Assembly: GCF_014650755.1 (NCBI RefSeq)
Contig: NZ_BMVO01000013.1
Span: 62,001 to 126,000, forward strand
Source: Streptomyces chryseus
Lineage (GTDB): Bacteria > Actinomycetota > Actinomycetes > Streptomycetales > Streptomycetaceae
Reading direction: 5' to 3'
Length of the DNA: 64,000 bases
Shown: piece after piece, positions 50,955-60,426 of the stretch
Position numbering within the stretch: the stretch's first letter is position 1
How the letters are laid out: every line of letters begins with the position of its first letter
Program-made: the position numbers and the translations under genes
The notes under the pieces: generated by a model
What the model was told of the DNA's origin: nothing
What the model saw: the letters and a program-made list of their open reading frames with translations, nothing else
Databases searched by the model: none

Positions 50955-51683
50955 TCAGGCCGGCTGCGTCGCCGAGGCGATGCGCTCGGCGCGCAGCGCC
51001 TCGTACCAGCGGTCGTCGGTCGGCGGCAGCGCGTTGACGTCGAGGGCCAGCTTCAGCAGCAGGTCCGCGATGAGCGGGTTGCGGGCCAGCACGGGGCCGT
51101 GCATGTACGTACCGAAGACGGTGTCGTTGTACGCGCCCTCCGTGCCGTCGCCGGTCCCGTTGCCCCTGCCGATGCGCGTCCGGGCGAACGGCCGGGCCGT
51201 CGGGCCCAGATGGGTGATGCCCTGGTGGTTCTCGAAGCCCGTCAGCGGCGGCAGGCCGAGGCGCTCGTCGATGTCCCCGAGGACGTCGCCGACGCACCGC
51301 TCGCCCTCGCCGCGCGTGCTGACCACGTCGAGCAGCCCGAGGCCCTGCTCGCGCTCGCCGAGGTCGTTGATGAACTCGTGGCCGAGGATCTGGTACCCGG
51401 CGCAGACCGAGAAGACGATCGCCCCGTTGGAGACCGCGCGTTCCAGACCGCCGTCGCGGCGCAGCCGCTCCGCCGCGAGGCGCTGCGGGCGGTCCTCACC
51501 GCCGCCGATCAGGTAGATGTCGCCCGAAGTGGGGATCTGCTGGTCGCTGCGTACGTCCACACGGTGGACGTCGAGGCCGCGCTGACGGGCCCGGCGCTCC
51601 ACGACGAGGGCGTTGCCCTGGTCGCCGTACGTGCTCAGCAGGTCCGGGTAGATCCACACCAGGCGCAGGCTGTTGTCGCTCAT
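50955..51683 (-). CDS. gatD: Lipid II isoglutaminyl synthase glutaminase subunit GatD
   Basis: 242 residues, CobB/CobQ-type class I glutamine amidotransferase. The nucleophile is in FSVCAGYQILG (about residue 94) and the His in GFENHQGITHLG. With MurT it amidates D-iGlu in lipid II stem peptides. The gene starts 31 bp after murT on the same strand, the usual operon. Confidence 0.93.
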   Translation of the reverse strand: MSDNSLRLVWIYPDLLSTYGDQGNALVVERRARQRGLDVHRVDVRSDQQIPTSGDIYLIGGGEDRPQRLAAERLRRDGGLERAVSNGAIVFSVCAGYQILGHEFINDLGEREQGLGLLDVVSTRGEGERCVGDVLGDIDERLGLPPLTGFENHQGITHLGPTARPFARTRIGRGNGTGDGTEGAYNDTVFGTYMHGPVLARNPLIADLLLKLALDVNALPPTDDRWYEALRAERIASATQPA

Positions 51684-51714
51684 GCTTGCTTGTCCTTTTC
51701 CGGTGTACGCGGGC

Positions 51715-52953
51715 CTAGTTGCCGACGCGGCGGCGCAGGTCCTGGAACGCGGTGTAGTTGGCGATCGTCTCGATCAGCCCGGGCGGCGCCAGCTGCACGG
51801 CCTCGTCGAGCGTCTCGCAGACCCGGAACTCCAGGTTCGCGACCTCCAGGCGCACGGCGAGGTCCAGCTTGCGGTCGCCGAGCACGAAGATCGGGTGGCC
51901 CGCCAGCCGGGTGTAGTCGACGTCCCACAGCCAGGAGGTGTCCGTGCCGTCCGCGCCGCGCGCGTTGACGGCCAGGATGACCGGTGTGGGCGGCGGGTTG
52001 ATGAGGGAAAACGTTTCGAGCCAGCCCGCCGGGTTCTTCGCGAGCAGCAGCCGCAGCTCGCGCTCCTGGAACTGGACGACGTCGTACCGGCCTGCGACAG
52101 CCTGGACTTCGTACATCCGCTCCAGCGCCACCTGCGGCGGCACACCGAACACGGCCGCGACCGCGGCGGAGGTGGCGGCGTTCGCCTTGTTGGCGCGGCC
52201 GGGCAGCTGGAGGTGGATCGGCCAGGCCGATCCGTGCGGGTCGACGACGTGGTCGCCGCTCAGCACCCAGCTCGGGGCGGGGCGGCGGAAGCCGCACTCG
52301 CCGCAGAACCAGTCGTCGCCGGGGCGCTGCATGACACCGCCGCAGGACGGGCAGGACCAGGCGTCGTCCTTCCACTCCTGGCCCGCCGCCACCCACACCA
52401 CGTTGGGGGAGGAGGACGCGGCCCAGACGATCAGCGGGTCGTCGGCGTTCGCGATGACGACGGCCTTCGTGCCGGAGAGGCCCTCACGCCACTTCTCCGC
52501 GAGCATCCGGGTCTCGGCGGCCCGGTCGAGCTGGTCGCGCGAGAGGTTGAGCAGGGCGATCGCCTTGGGCGTCACATCGCGTGCGACCCCGGCGAGGTAC
52601 TTCTCGTCGACCTCGATCACGCCGTACTTCGCGTCCGAGCCGCCCGCCAGGGCGGAGGTGATGCCCGCCGGCATGTTGGCGCCGAGTGCGTTGGAGACGA
52701 CGGGGCCGCTGGCCCGCAGCGCCTCGGCGATGAGCCGGGTGGTCGTCGTCTTGCCGTTCGTCGCGGACACGAGCACGACGTCGAGATGCTGGGCGAGCCG
52801 CCCGAGCAGGTCGGGGTCGAGCTTGAGCGCCACCTTGCCGCCGATCACGGATCCGCTGCCGCGTCCCGCGGCGCGGGACACCGCCGCCGCGGCCTTGCCT
52901 GCCGTCACGGCCAGCTTGGCCCGCGGCGACAACGGCTCCGTGTTGCCTGCCAT
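51715..52953 (-). CDS. murT: Lipid II isoglutaminyl synthase ligase subunit MurT
   Basis: 412 residues from the ATG at 52953; a GTG two codons earlier is equally near the AAGGAGG site. Mur-ligase P-loop VLVSATNGKTTTTRL, a four-Cys zinc ribbon (CPSCGGVMQ and WFCGECGF, about 205-230) and a C-terminal DUF1727 domain. It activates D-iGlu for amidation with ammonia from GatD. Cytoplasmic face of the membrane. Confidence 0.94.
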   Translation of the reverse strand: MAGNTEPLSPRAKLAVTAGKAAAAVSRAAGRGSGSVIGGKVALKLDPDLLGRLAQHLDVVLVSATNGKTTTTRLIAEALRASGPVVSNALGANMPAGITSALAGGSDAKYGVIEVDEKYLAGVARDVTPKAIALLNLSRDQLDRAAETRMLAEKWREGLSGTKAVVIANADDPLIVWAASSSPNVVWVAAGQEWKDDAWSCPSCGGVMQRPGDDWFCGECGFRRPAPSWVLSGDHVVDPHGSAWPIHLQLPGRANKANAATSAAVAAVFGVPPQVALERMYEVQAVAGRYDVVQFQERELRLLLAKNPAGWLETFSLINPPPTPVILAVNARGADGTDTSWLWDVDYTRLAGHPIFVLGDRKLDLAVRLEVANLEFRVCETLDEAVQLAPPGLIETIANYTAFQDLRRRVGN

Positions 52954-53102
52954 CGTCACTGATCCTCCTTGCATCCGGCGCCGCATTTGCCCCAGGTCCA
53001 CCGGTCAACGTCGGGGCTCAGCCTATCGAGAACAAGCCGGGCCCCCGCACCCCGGCACCGCCGGGGGCGCCGCGGCCCCCGTCGGAACGTACGCTTGCCG
53101 CC

Positions 53103-53648
53103 ATGCGACACCGCCCGATTCCCGGCAGTTCCGGGCTCGTACGACCCATGACACTGCTCGGTGACCCGGCGCTGCACGCGCCCTGTGGGACGGTGAGCGA
53201 CTTCGGTCCCTCGCTCGTCCGCCTCGTCGAGGACATGTTCGCGACGATGTACGCCGCCGAGGGAGTCGGCCTCGCGGCCAACCAAGTCGGCGTACCGCTG
53301 AGCGTCTTCGTCTACGACTGTCCGGACGACGAGGATGTCCGGCATGTCGGTCACATCGTCAACCCACGCCTGGTCGAGGCCGACGGCATCACCGTACGCG
53401 GTCCCGAGGGGTGCCTGTCGCTGCCGGGTGTCGAGGCGGGTACCGAACGGTTCGACCGGGCGGTGGTGGAGGGTGTGTCGCTGACGGGCGAGCCGGTGCG
53501 CGTGGAGGGCACCGGATTCTTCGCCCGGTGCCTCCAGCACGAGTGCGACCACCTGTCCGGCCTGGTCTACACGGACCGGCTGACCGGCTGGCGCCGGGCC
53601 AGGGTCCTGCGGGCGGCGCGGCGCGCGCCGTGGCACGGCCGGGAGTAG
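53103..53648 (+). CDS. def: Peptide deformylase
   Basis: 181 residues. Motif I GVGLAANQVG, motif II EGCLSLPG with the metal-binding Cys, motif III QHECDHLSG with two His ligands and catalytic Glu. Removes formyl groups from nascent N-terminal Met. It lacks a neighbouring fmt gene, as is common for secondary def copies. Confidence 0.95.
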   Translation: MRHRPIPGSSGLVRPMTLLGDPALHAPCGTVSDFGPSLVRLVEDMFATMYAAEGVGLAANQVGVPLSVFVYDCPDDEDVRHVGHIVNPRLVEADGITVRGPEGCLSLPGVEAGTERFDRAVVEGVSLTGEPVRVEGTGFFARCLQHECDHLSGLVYTDRLTGWRRARVLRAARRAPWHGRE

Positions 53649-53702
53649 GGCGAGCTCTCCTGCCCGCCCCGTCCGGGCCGCGCGCGGCCCGTGCGGCCGG
53701 GG

Positions 53703-54350
53703 CTAGAAGCCGGGGCCGTCCGCGCGGTCGTCCGCGGCGGCCAGCCGGCCCCACAGCAGGTCCGCGAGGCTGGACACCAACTGCTGCCGCGAGCAGGGGC
53801 GTTCGCCCAGCCACCAGTCGCCGGCCGCGTGCATCATCCCGACGATGCCGTGACCCCACACCCGCGCCAGCTGCTCGCTGCCCGGTCCCAGATCGATGCG
53901 CTCCGCTATCACCGTGGCGAGTTCCTCCCCGAGCCGGCGCAGCAGCGGCGCCGAGTGGCGGCCGACGTCGAAGCCCTGCTCGGGCTGGTGGGCGTCCTCC
54001 GAGGGGTGCATCAGGAACCGGTACACCTCCGGCAGCGCCTCGATCGCGGCGAGGTACGTGTCGAGCGTCGCCTCGACCCGCTCGCGCCGCTCGGCGGGCG
54101 CGTCCAGCGCCGTCCGCAGGGCCGACAGCAGCGCGTCGGTGTGGCGCTTGGCCAGCGCGCGGTAGAGGCCGCCCTTGTCGCCGAAGTGCCGGTAGAGGAT
54201 CGGCTTGGTGATTCCGGCCTCGGCGGCTATCGCGTTCATGGAAGCCTGCGGACCGTCCCGGAGCACCACGCGGTCCGCCGCTTCGAGCAGGTCCCGCCGG
54301 CGCCGTGCGGCAGCGGATCTCTGCTGCTCGTCCGTGTGTGTGGTGTCCAT
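53703..54350 (-). CDS. TetR family regulator
   Basis: 215 residues from the ATG at 54350 with GGGGAG upstream. HTH in MNAIAAEAGITKPILYRHFG (about 35-60), helical ligand domain after. Divergent from an acyl-CoA dehydrogenase gene with a perfect palindrome between, so it probably represses that gene and senses an acyl-CoA or fatty acid. Confidence 0.92.
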   Translation of the reverse strand: MDTTHTDEQQRSAAARRRRDLLEAADRVVLRDGPQASMNAIAAEAGITKPILYRHFGDKGGLYRALAKRHTDALLSALRTALDAPAERRERVEATLDTYLAAIEALPEVYRFLMHPSEDAHQPEQGFDVGRHSAPLLRRLGEELATVIAERIDLGPGSEQLARVWGHGIVGMMHAAGDWWLGERPCSRQQLVSSLADLLWGRLAAADDRADGPGF

Positions 54351-54446
54351 GGTGTTTCTCCCCGCCCAATGCGATTGCGTGACGCCTGGGAAACGTAACA
54401 CCAAGGCCGGGTGCCGCGCTGCCGCGGTTGACATGGCCTACGCGCC

Positions 54447-54466
54447 GGTAACAGACTCCTGTTACC
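54447..54466. promoter_or_regulatory. TetR operator candidate before acyl-CoA dehydrogenase
   Basis: GGTAACAG-ACTC-CTGTTACC, perfect 8-bp arms, 44 bp before the dehydrogenase start. A TTGACA hexamer at 54428 lies just upstream, so binding would occlude the promoter. Size and symmetry fit a TetR dimer. Confidence 0.65.
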
Positions 54467-54509
54467 GCAAGTAACGCCTGAGCAGTTCGTACGCAGTGCT
54501 GGAGGGGAC

Positions 54510-55736
<1,227 letters not shown>

Positions 55737-55749
55737 CCGCGCGACGCGC

Positions 55750-55790
55750 CGCGGGCGCCGTTCCCCGTACGACGGGGGACGGCGCCCGCG
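55750..55790. terminator. Bidirectional terminator
   Basis: Stem CGCGGGCGCCGT/ACGGCGCCCGCG with an inner CCCC/GGGG pairing, between the convergent acyl-CoA dehydrogenase and glutathione peroxidase genes. Confidence 0.8.
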
Positions 55791-55797
55791 TGCGTCG

Positions 55798-56289
55798 TCA
55801 GGCGGAGGGGAGCTGCGCCTCGATGGCCGCGACGACCTCGGCGGCCTCCGGCTCGACCCGCGGACGGAACCGGCCGACGACCTCACCCTTGGCGCTGACC
55901 AGGAACTTCTCGAAGTTCCACTGGACGTCCCCGGCCTCGCCGGCCTCGTCCTTCGCGGCGGTCAGCTCGACGAACAGCGGGTGGCGGTGCTCCCCGTTCA
56001 CCTCGACCTTCTCCAGCAGCGGGAAGGTCACGCCGTAGGTCGCCGAGCAGAAGGTCCCGATCTCCTCCGCGCTGCCCGGCTCCTGGCCCGCGAACTGGTT
56101 GCACGGTACACCGAGGACCGTGAAGCCCCGGTCCTCGTACGTCTTCTGCAGCCGCTCCAGGCCCGCGTACTGCGGCGTCAGTCCGCACTTGGACGCCACG
56201 TTGACCACGAGCACCGCCTTGCCCTCGTAGGCCGCCAGCGTGGTGGGCTCGCCGGTCAGGGTGCGCAGGGGGATGTCGTACAGGCTCAT
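55798..56289 (-). CDS. Glutathione peroxidase-family thiol peroxidase
   Basis: 163 residues. VNVASKCGLTPQY holds the peroxidatic Cys (a Sec position in animals), with CNQFAGQEPG and WNFEKFLV supplying Gln and Trp/Asn of the active site. A second Cys in the CNQF block could resolve with thioredoxin. Streptomyces lack glutathione, so thioredoxin or mycothiol systems are the probable reductants. Cytoplasmic. Confidence 0.94.
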   Translation of the reverse strand: MSLYDIPLRTLTGEPTTLAAYEGKAVLVVNVASKCGLTPQYAGLERLQKTYEDRGFTVLGVPCNQFAGQEPGSAEEIGTFCSATYGVTFPLLEKVEVNGEHRHPLFVELTAAKDEAGEAGDVQWNFEKFLVSAKGEVVGRFRPRVEPEAAEVVAAIEAQLPSA

Positions 56290-56528
56290 CGCCGTCTCCT
56301 CGGGATGGGGGCGGCCGGTCACGGCCGGCCGTCGGTCACTGCTCCGTACTGTTCCAGAGCCCGGGCGCGGCGCGGCCGACGGCCCTGCCTTCCGTGTCCG
56401 CGGGCCCTCAAGGGCGCCGCCGGATCGGCCGAGGACGCTTGTACCACCGTGTGGTGGCGCCGCGCGGCTCTCCCGGTTCTGAGCGCCGTCGCGGCGGCCA
56501 TTCTCGCCTCCTGGGAAGGAACCGCGCC

Positions 56529-57785
56529 ATGACCGGCCGCAGCACCCCCGTACTCCTTCACAACGGACTCCTCATCGACGGCACCGGGGGCGAGCCGGTC
56601 GCGGACGGGGCGGTGCTCGTCGAGGACGGGCTCGTCCGCTGGGCCGGCCCCTCGGACGAGCTGGACGCGCGGCCGCAGGCCGCCGGGCCGGTCCGGCGCG
56701 TCGACGTACGCGGCCGGACGATCCTGCCGGGCTTCATCGACTGCCACGTCCACATGGCGGCGCCCGGTGGCGCCCTCAGCCACGCCGAGATCGCCGCGAT
56801 GCCCGCCTCCCTGCGGGTCTTCCTCGCCGCGCCGCGCATGAAACTCACCCTCGACGCCGGCGTCACCACCGCCCGCGACCTCGGCGGCGCGGACGCCGGC
56901 CACCGCGAGGCGGTCGAGTCGGGGCTGCTCCCGGGGCCCCGCCTGCTCGTGGCGGTCGCCATGCTCAGCCCCACCGGCGGCCACGGCGACTTCCGGGCGG
57001 CCCACGACGACGGCGCGAACGACCCCGTCATGGGGCAGCTCGCCGACGGCGTCACGGGGTGTCGCAGGGCCGTGCGCGAGGTGCTCCGCCAGGGCGCGGA
57101 CTGCGTCAAGATCGCGGCCACCGGCGGGGTGTGGAGCCCGACGGACCAGCCGGGCGACGAGGGCTTCCTGGAGGACGAGATCCGGACGATCACCGAGATC
57201 GCGGCCGGGCACGGGGGCCGCAAGGTGGCCGCCCACGCCCAGGGGCGCCGCGGCATCCTCAACGCCGTGCGCGGCGGGGTCGCCAGCGTCGAGCACGGCT
57301 ACGAGATCGACGACGAGGCCATCGACCTGATGCTGGAGCGCGGCACGTTCCTGGTGCCGACGCTCACCACCGCGAACACCGATCCCGACCCCCAGAAGGC
57401 GGCCGGCTGGGCGTACGCGAAGAAGAAGCACTGGCAGGCCGTCGCCCGACGGCACGTTCCGCACGCCGTCGCGCGCGGCGTGCGGGTCGCCATGGGCACC
57501 GACTGCGGCATCGCGGAGCACGGCACCAACCTGCGGGAGCTGGAGCACCTCGTCGCCTGCGGGATGACACCGATGGGCGCGATCCGCGCCGGGACCGCCG
57601 AGGCAGCCGAACTCCTCGGCCTCGCCCACGAGATCGGCACCCTCGAAGCCGGGAAGCGGGCCGACCTCGTCGTCGCCCGGGGCAATCCGCTGACCGACAT
57701 CACGGCCCTCGGCAGGCCGGACCATGTCGTGCTCGTCATGAAGGACGGCGTCGTCTTCAAGGACCTCGACGGGCTCATGACCTGA
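56529..57785 (+). CDS. Amidohydrolase family protein (imidazolonepropionase-like)
   Basis: 418 residues from the ATG at 56529 with GGAAGGAA upstream. Metal ligands: HVHM after ILPGFIDC, the candidate Lys in CVKIAATGG, His in VAAHAQG and EHGYEID, and Asp in MGTDCG. Related to Xaa-Pro dipeptidases and organophosphate-active amidohydrolases. Substrate not known. A hydroxyacid dehydrogenase follows on the same strand after 149 bp. Confidence 0.9.
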   Translation: MTGRSTPVLLHNGLLIDGTGGEPVADGAVLVEDGLVRWAGPSDELDARPQAAGPVRRVDVRGRTILPGFIDCHVHMAAPGGALSHAEIAAMPASLRVFLAAPRMKLTLDAGVTTARDLGGADAGHREAVESGLLPGPRLLVAVAMLSPTGGHGDFRAAHDDGANDPVMGQLADGVTGCRRAVREVLRQGADCVKIAATGGVWSPTDQPGDEGFLEDEIRTITEIAAGHGGRKVAAHAQGRRGILNAVRGGVASVEHGYEIDDEAIDLMLERGTFLVPTLTTANTDPDPQKAAGWAYAKKKHWQAVARRHVPHAVARGVRVAMGTDCGIAEHGTNLRELEHLVACGMTPMGAIRAGTAEAAELLGLAHEIGTLEAGKRADLVVARGNPLTDITALGRPDHVVLVMKDGVVFKDLDGLMT

Positions 57786-57934
57786 CCCGGTCCGCGCCGC
57801 CCCGCGACGAGCGAGCGGCTGACGGACAAGCACCGGATCCGGTACGACGAGGCGAGTGGGGCCGGCCGTTCGCGGGCATGACGCCCGGACCCGGCCGGCG
57901 GCCCCCGCCGGTCCAAGGAAAGGCGGACCGCACC

Positions 57935-58948
57935 GTGTCACCCCCGACGCCACCCCCGCTCACCGCGCTCGTCGCCATGCGCCGTGACGTGGCCGCCCTG
58001 GCCCTGCTCCCCGGTGTACGGGCGCGGCTGGCCGCGCGCTTCGACGTACCGGACCTGGTGGCCGACGACTTCGGCCGTCCCGGCGCGCGCGAGGCCCTGT
58101 CCCGTACGGAGGTGCTCATCACGGGGTGGGGGTGCCCGCCGGTCGACGCGGGGGTGCTCGCCGGCGCCCCGCGCCTGCGGGCGGTCATGCACGCGGCCGG
58201 CTCCGTCAAGCACGTCCTGGCCCCCGAGGTCTGGCAGCGGGGCATCACCGTCTCGTCGGCGGCGCCCGCCAACGCCGGGCCGGTCGCCGACTACACGGTC
58301 GCCGCGATCCACCTGTCGGCCAAGCGGGCGTTCCGGGCGGCGGGGGAGTACCGGGAGGGCCGGTCCCGCGACCTGACCGTGTCCCAGGAGACCGGCTTCC
58401 TCGACCGTACGGTGGGCATCGTCGGCGCGTCGAGGACCGGGCGGCTGGTGCTGGAGCGGCTGGCCGGCACGGGGGTGCGGCTGCTGGTGCACGATCCGTA
58501 CCTGGCGGCGCCGGAGGCGGCCGCGCCGGCCGCCGAACAGGTCGGCCTGGACGCCCTGTTGGCAGCCTCGGACATCGTCTCGCTGCACGCGCCGCTGCTG
58601 CCCGCCACCCGCCACCTCGTCGACGCGCGGGCGCTGGGGCTGCTGCGGGACGGCGCGGTGCTCATCAACACCGCGCGCGGCGGCCTCGTCGACACGGAGG
58701 CGCTGACGGAGCACTGCGCGCGGGGACGGATCGACGCCGTACTGGACGTCACCGACCCGGAGCCGCTGCCACCGGGGCACCCGCTGCTGCGCCTGCCCAA
58801 CGTGCTGGTCACACCGCATGTCGCGGGGGCCATGGGCACGGAGGTGCGACTCCTTGGGGAGTTCGCGGTGGCGGAGGCCGAGCGGTTCGCGGCGGGCGAG
58901 CGGCTGCTGGGAGAGGTACGGGCGGAAGACCTGCCCCGCATCGCCTGA
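57935..58948 (+). CDS. D-isomer-specific 2-hydroxyacid dehydrogenase
   Basis: 337 residues from a GTG. The NAD-binding motif is GIVGASRTGRLV; catalytic Arg is in INTARGGLVD, Glu in VTDPEPLPPGHP and His in VTPHVAGAMG. It reduces 2-oxoacids or acts as a D-glycerate or phosphonate-type dehydrogenase; substrate undetermined. Confidence 0.92.
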   Translation: MSPPTPPPLTALVAMRRDVAALALLPGVRARLAARFDVPDLVADDFGRPGAREALSRTEVLITGWGCPPVDAGVLAGAPRLRAVMHAAGSVKHVLAPEVWQRGITVSSAAPANAGPVADYTVAAIHLSAKRAFRAAGEYREGRSRDLTVSQETGFLDRTVGIVGASRTGRLVLERLAGTGVRLLVHDPYLAAPEAAAPAAEQVGLDALLAASDIVSLHAPLLPATRHLVDARALGLLRDGAVLINTARGGLVDTEALTEHCARGRIDAVLDVTDPEPLPPGHPLLRLPNVLVTPHVAGAMGTEVRLLGEFAVAEAERFAAGERLLGEVRAEDLPRIA

Positions 58949-58978
58949 GGCCCGGCGCCGCCCGCCACCGCGCGGCGC

Positions 58979-59443
58979 CTACCCGCCCGGCACCGGCACC
59001 GGGTCCTCCCCGAAGACCCACGGCGCCAGCACCACGATCCAGCCGTCCGGGTCGGCGAACAGCACCGCGCCCCGGTCCGGCCAGTACGGATTCGCCGCCT
59101 CAACGGGCTGGTGGCCGCGCTCCCGCAGTCGTCGTACCGCCGCGTCCACGGCCGCCGCACCCCGTACGTACAGCACCAGTTGGTTCTCCGGATGGGGCTC
59201 GGGGATCCGGGGCGGCGCGCCGTGCTGGGTGATCTCCATGTGCACCGGCGTCCCCGGCAGGCCGAACAGGACCCCGTCGTACCCCTCGTGGCCGCGCCAC
59301 TGACCCAGGACCGGCAGCCCCAGGTCGTCCCGGTAGAAGGCGAGGACGTCGTCGTAGCGCGCCGTGGGGCGGGCGAACCGCACCGCCCCCACGTCGAGAT
59401 GCTCGGGCCAGGTGGCGGGCGGGGCGCCCGGAGAAGAGGTCAT
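58979..59443 (-). CDS. VOC family (glyoxalase-like) protein
   Basis: 154 residues. N-terminal half VRFARPTARYDDVLAFYRDD with VHMEITQHG, C-terminal half VLYVRGAAAVDAAV and FADPDGWIVVLA. Typical two-module VOC enzyme; function unknown. 56 bp downstream of the TesB gene on the same strand. Confidence 0.87.
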   Translation of the reverse strand: MTSSPGAPPATWPEHLDVGAVRFARPTARYDDVLAFYRDDLGLPVLGQWRGHEGYDGVLFGLPGTPVHMEITQHGAPPRIPEPHPENQLVLYVRGAAAVDAAVRRLRERGHQPVEAANPYWPDRGAVLFADPDGWIVVLAPWVFGEDPVPVPGG

Positions 59444-59499
59444 GGTGCGATTGTCGCCAATGCGTCCCGCGCCCCCCGCGCGGGGGAGGGGCGGGAAGG

Positions 59500-60378
59500 T
59501 CAGGCGGACGGCAGCCGGCGGAACAGCCCTTCCTGCACCACCGACACCAGCAGGTTGCCCGCCCGGTCGTAGATGCGCCCCCGCGCCAGCCCTCGCGCGC
59601 CCGTCGCCACCGGGGACTCCTGGTCGTACAGGAACCACTCGTCGGCGCGGAACGGCCGGTGGAACCACATGGCGTGGTCCAACGACGCGATGTCGAACGT
59701 GCGCGGCCCCCACAACGGCTCCACCGGGATCCGGACCGCGTCGAGCAGGGTCATGTCGGACGCGTACGCCAGCGCGCACGTGTGCACGAGCTGGTCGTCG
59801 CCCAGCGGGCCGACCGCGCGCATCCACACCGCGCTGCGCGGGTCCGCCTCCTTGATCTCCTCGGCGGTCCAGCGCAGCCGGTCGACGTACCGGATGTCGA
59901 ACGGCTGGCGGCGGGCCATCCGCTCCAGCGCCTCCGGCAGTTCCCCGAGGTGCTCGCGGATCTCGTCCACCACCGTCGGCAGCGCGTCCGGGTCCGGGAA
60001 GTCCAGGCGGGGCGGCAGCTGGTGCTCGAAGGCGGCCTCCTCCGGCTGGTGGAACGACGCGGTCAGGTTGAAGATCGTCCGGCCCTGCTGGACCGCCGTG
60101 ACCCGCCGCGTGGTGAAGGAACGGCCGTCCCGCACCCGCTCCACCTGGTAGACGATCGGCACCCCGGGACGGCCGGGGCGCAGGAAGTAGGCGTGCAGCG
60201 AGTGCACGGGCCGGTCGCCCTCGGTCGTACGCCCGGCCGCGACCAGCGCCTGGCCGGCCACCTGCCCGCCGAAGACGCGTTGCAGCGACTCCTGCGGGCT
60301 GCGGCCGCGGAAGATGTTGACCTCGATCTGCTCCAGGTCGAGCAGGTCGACGAGCCGTTCGGCGGGGTTCGTCGTCAC
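59500..60378 (-). CDS. tesB: Acyl-CoA thioesterase II
   Basis: 292 residues from a GTG with AAGGAG upstream. Double hot-dog: the N-terminal FRGRSPQESLQRVFGGQVAG and the C-terminal ASLDHAMWFHRPFRADEW carry the Asp/Thr/Gln-type active site region. Hydrolyses medium to long acyl-CoA. Leads the small leftward group tesB-VOC. Confidence 0.94.
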   Translation of the reverse strand: MTTNPAERLVDLLDLEQIEVNIFRGRSPQESLQRVFGGQVAGQALVAAGRTTEGDRPVHSLHAYFLRPGRPGVPIVYQVERVRDGRSFTTRRVTAVQQGRTIFNLTASFHQPEEAAFEHQLPPRLDFPDPDALPTVVDEIREHLGELPEALERMARRQPFDIRYVDRLRWTAEEIKEADPRSAVWMRAVGPLGDDQLVHTCALAYASDMTLLDAVRIPVEPLWGPRTFDIASLDHAMWFHRPFRADEWFLYDQESPVATGARGLARGRIYDRAGNLLVSVVQEGLFRRLPSA

Positions 60379-60426
60379 GGGACGTTTCTCCTTGGGTTTC
60401 TTCTCGGCACCGGCCGGGGCCGTCTG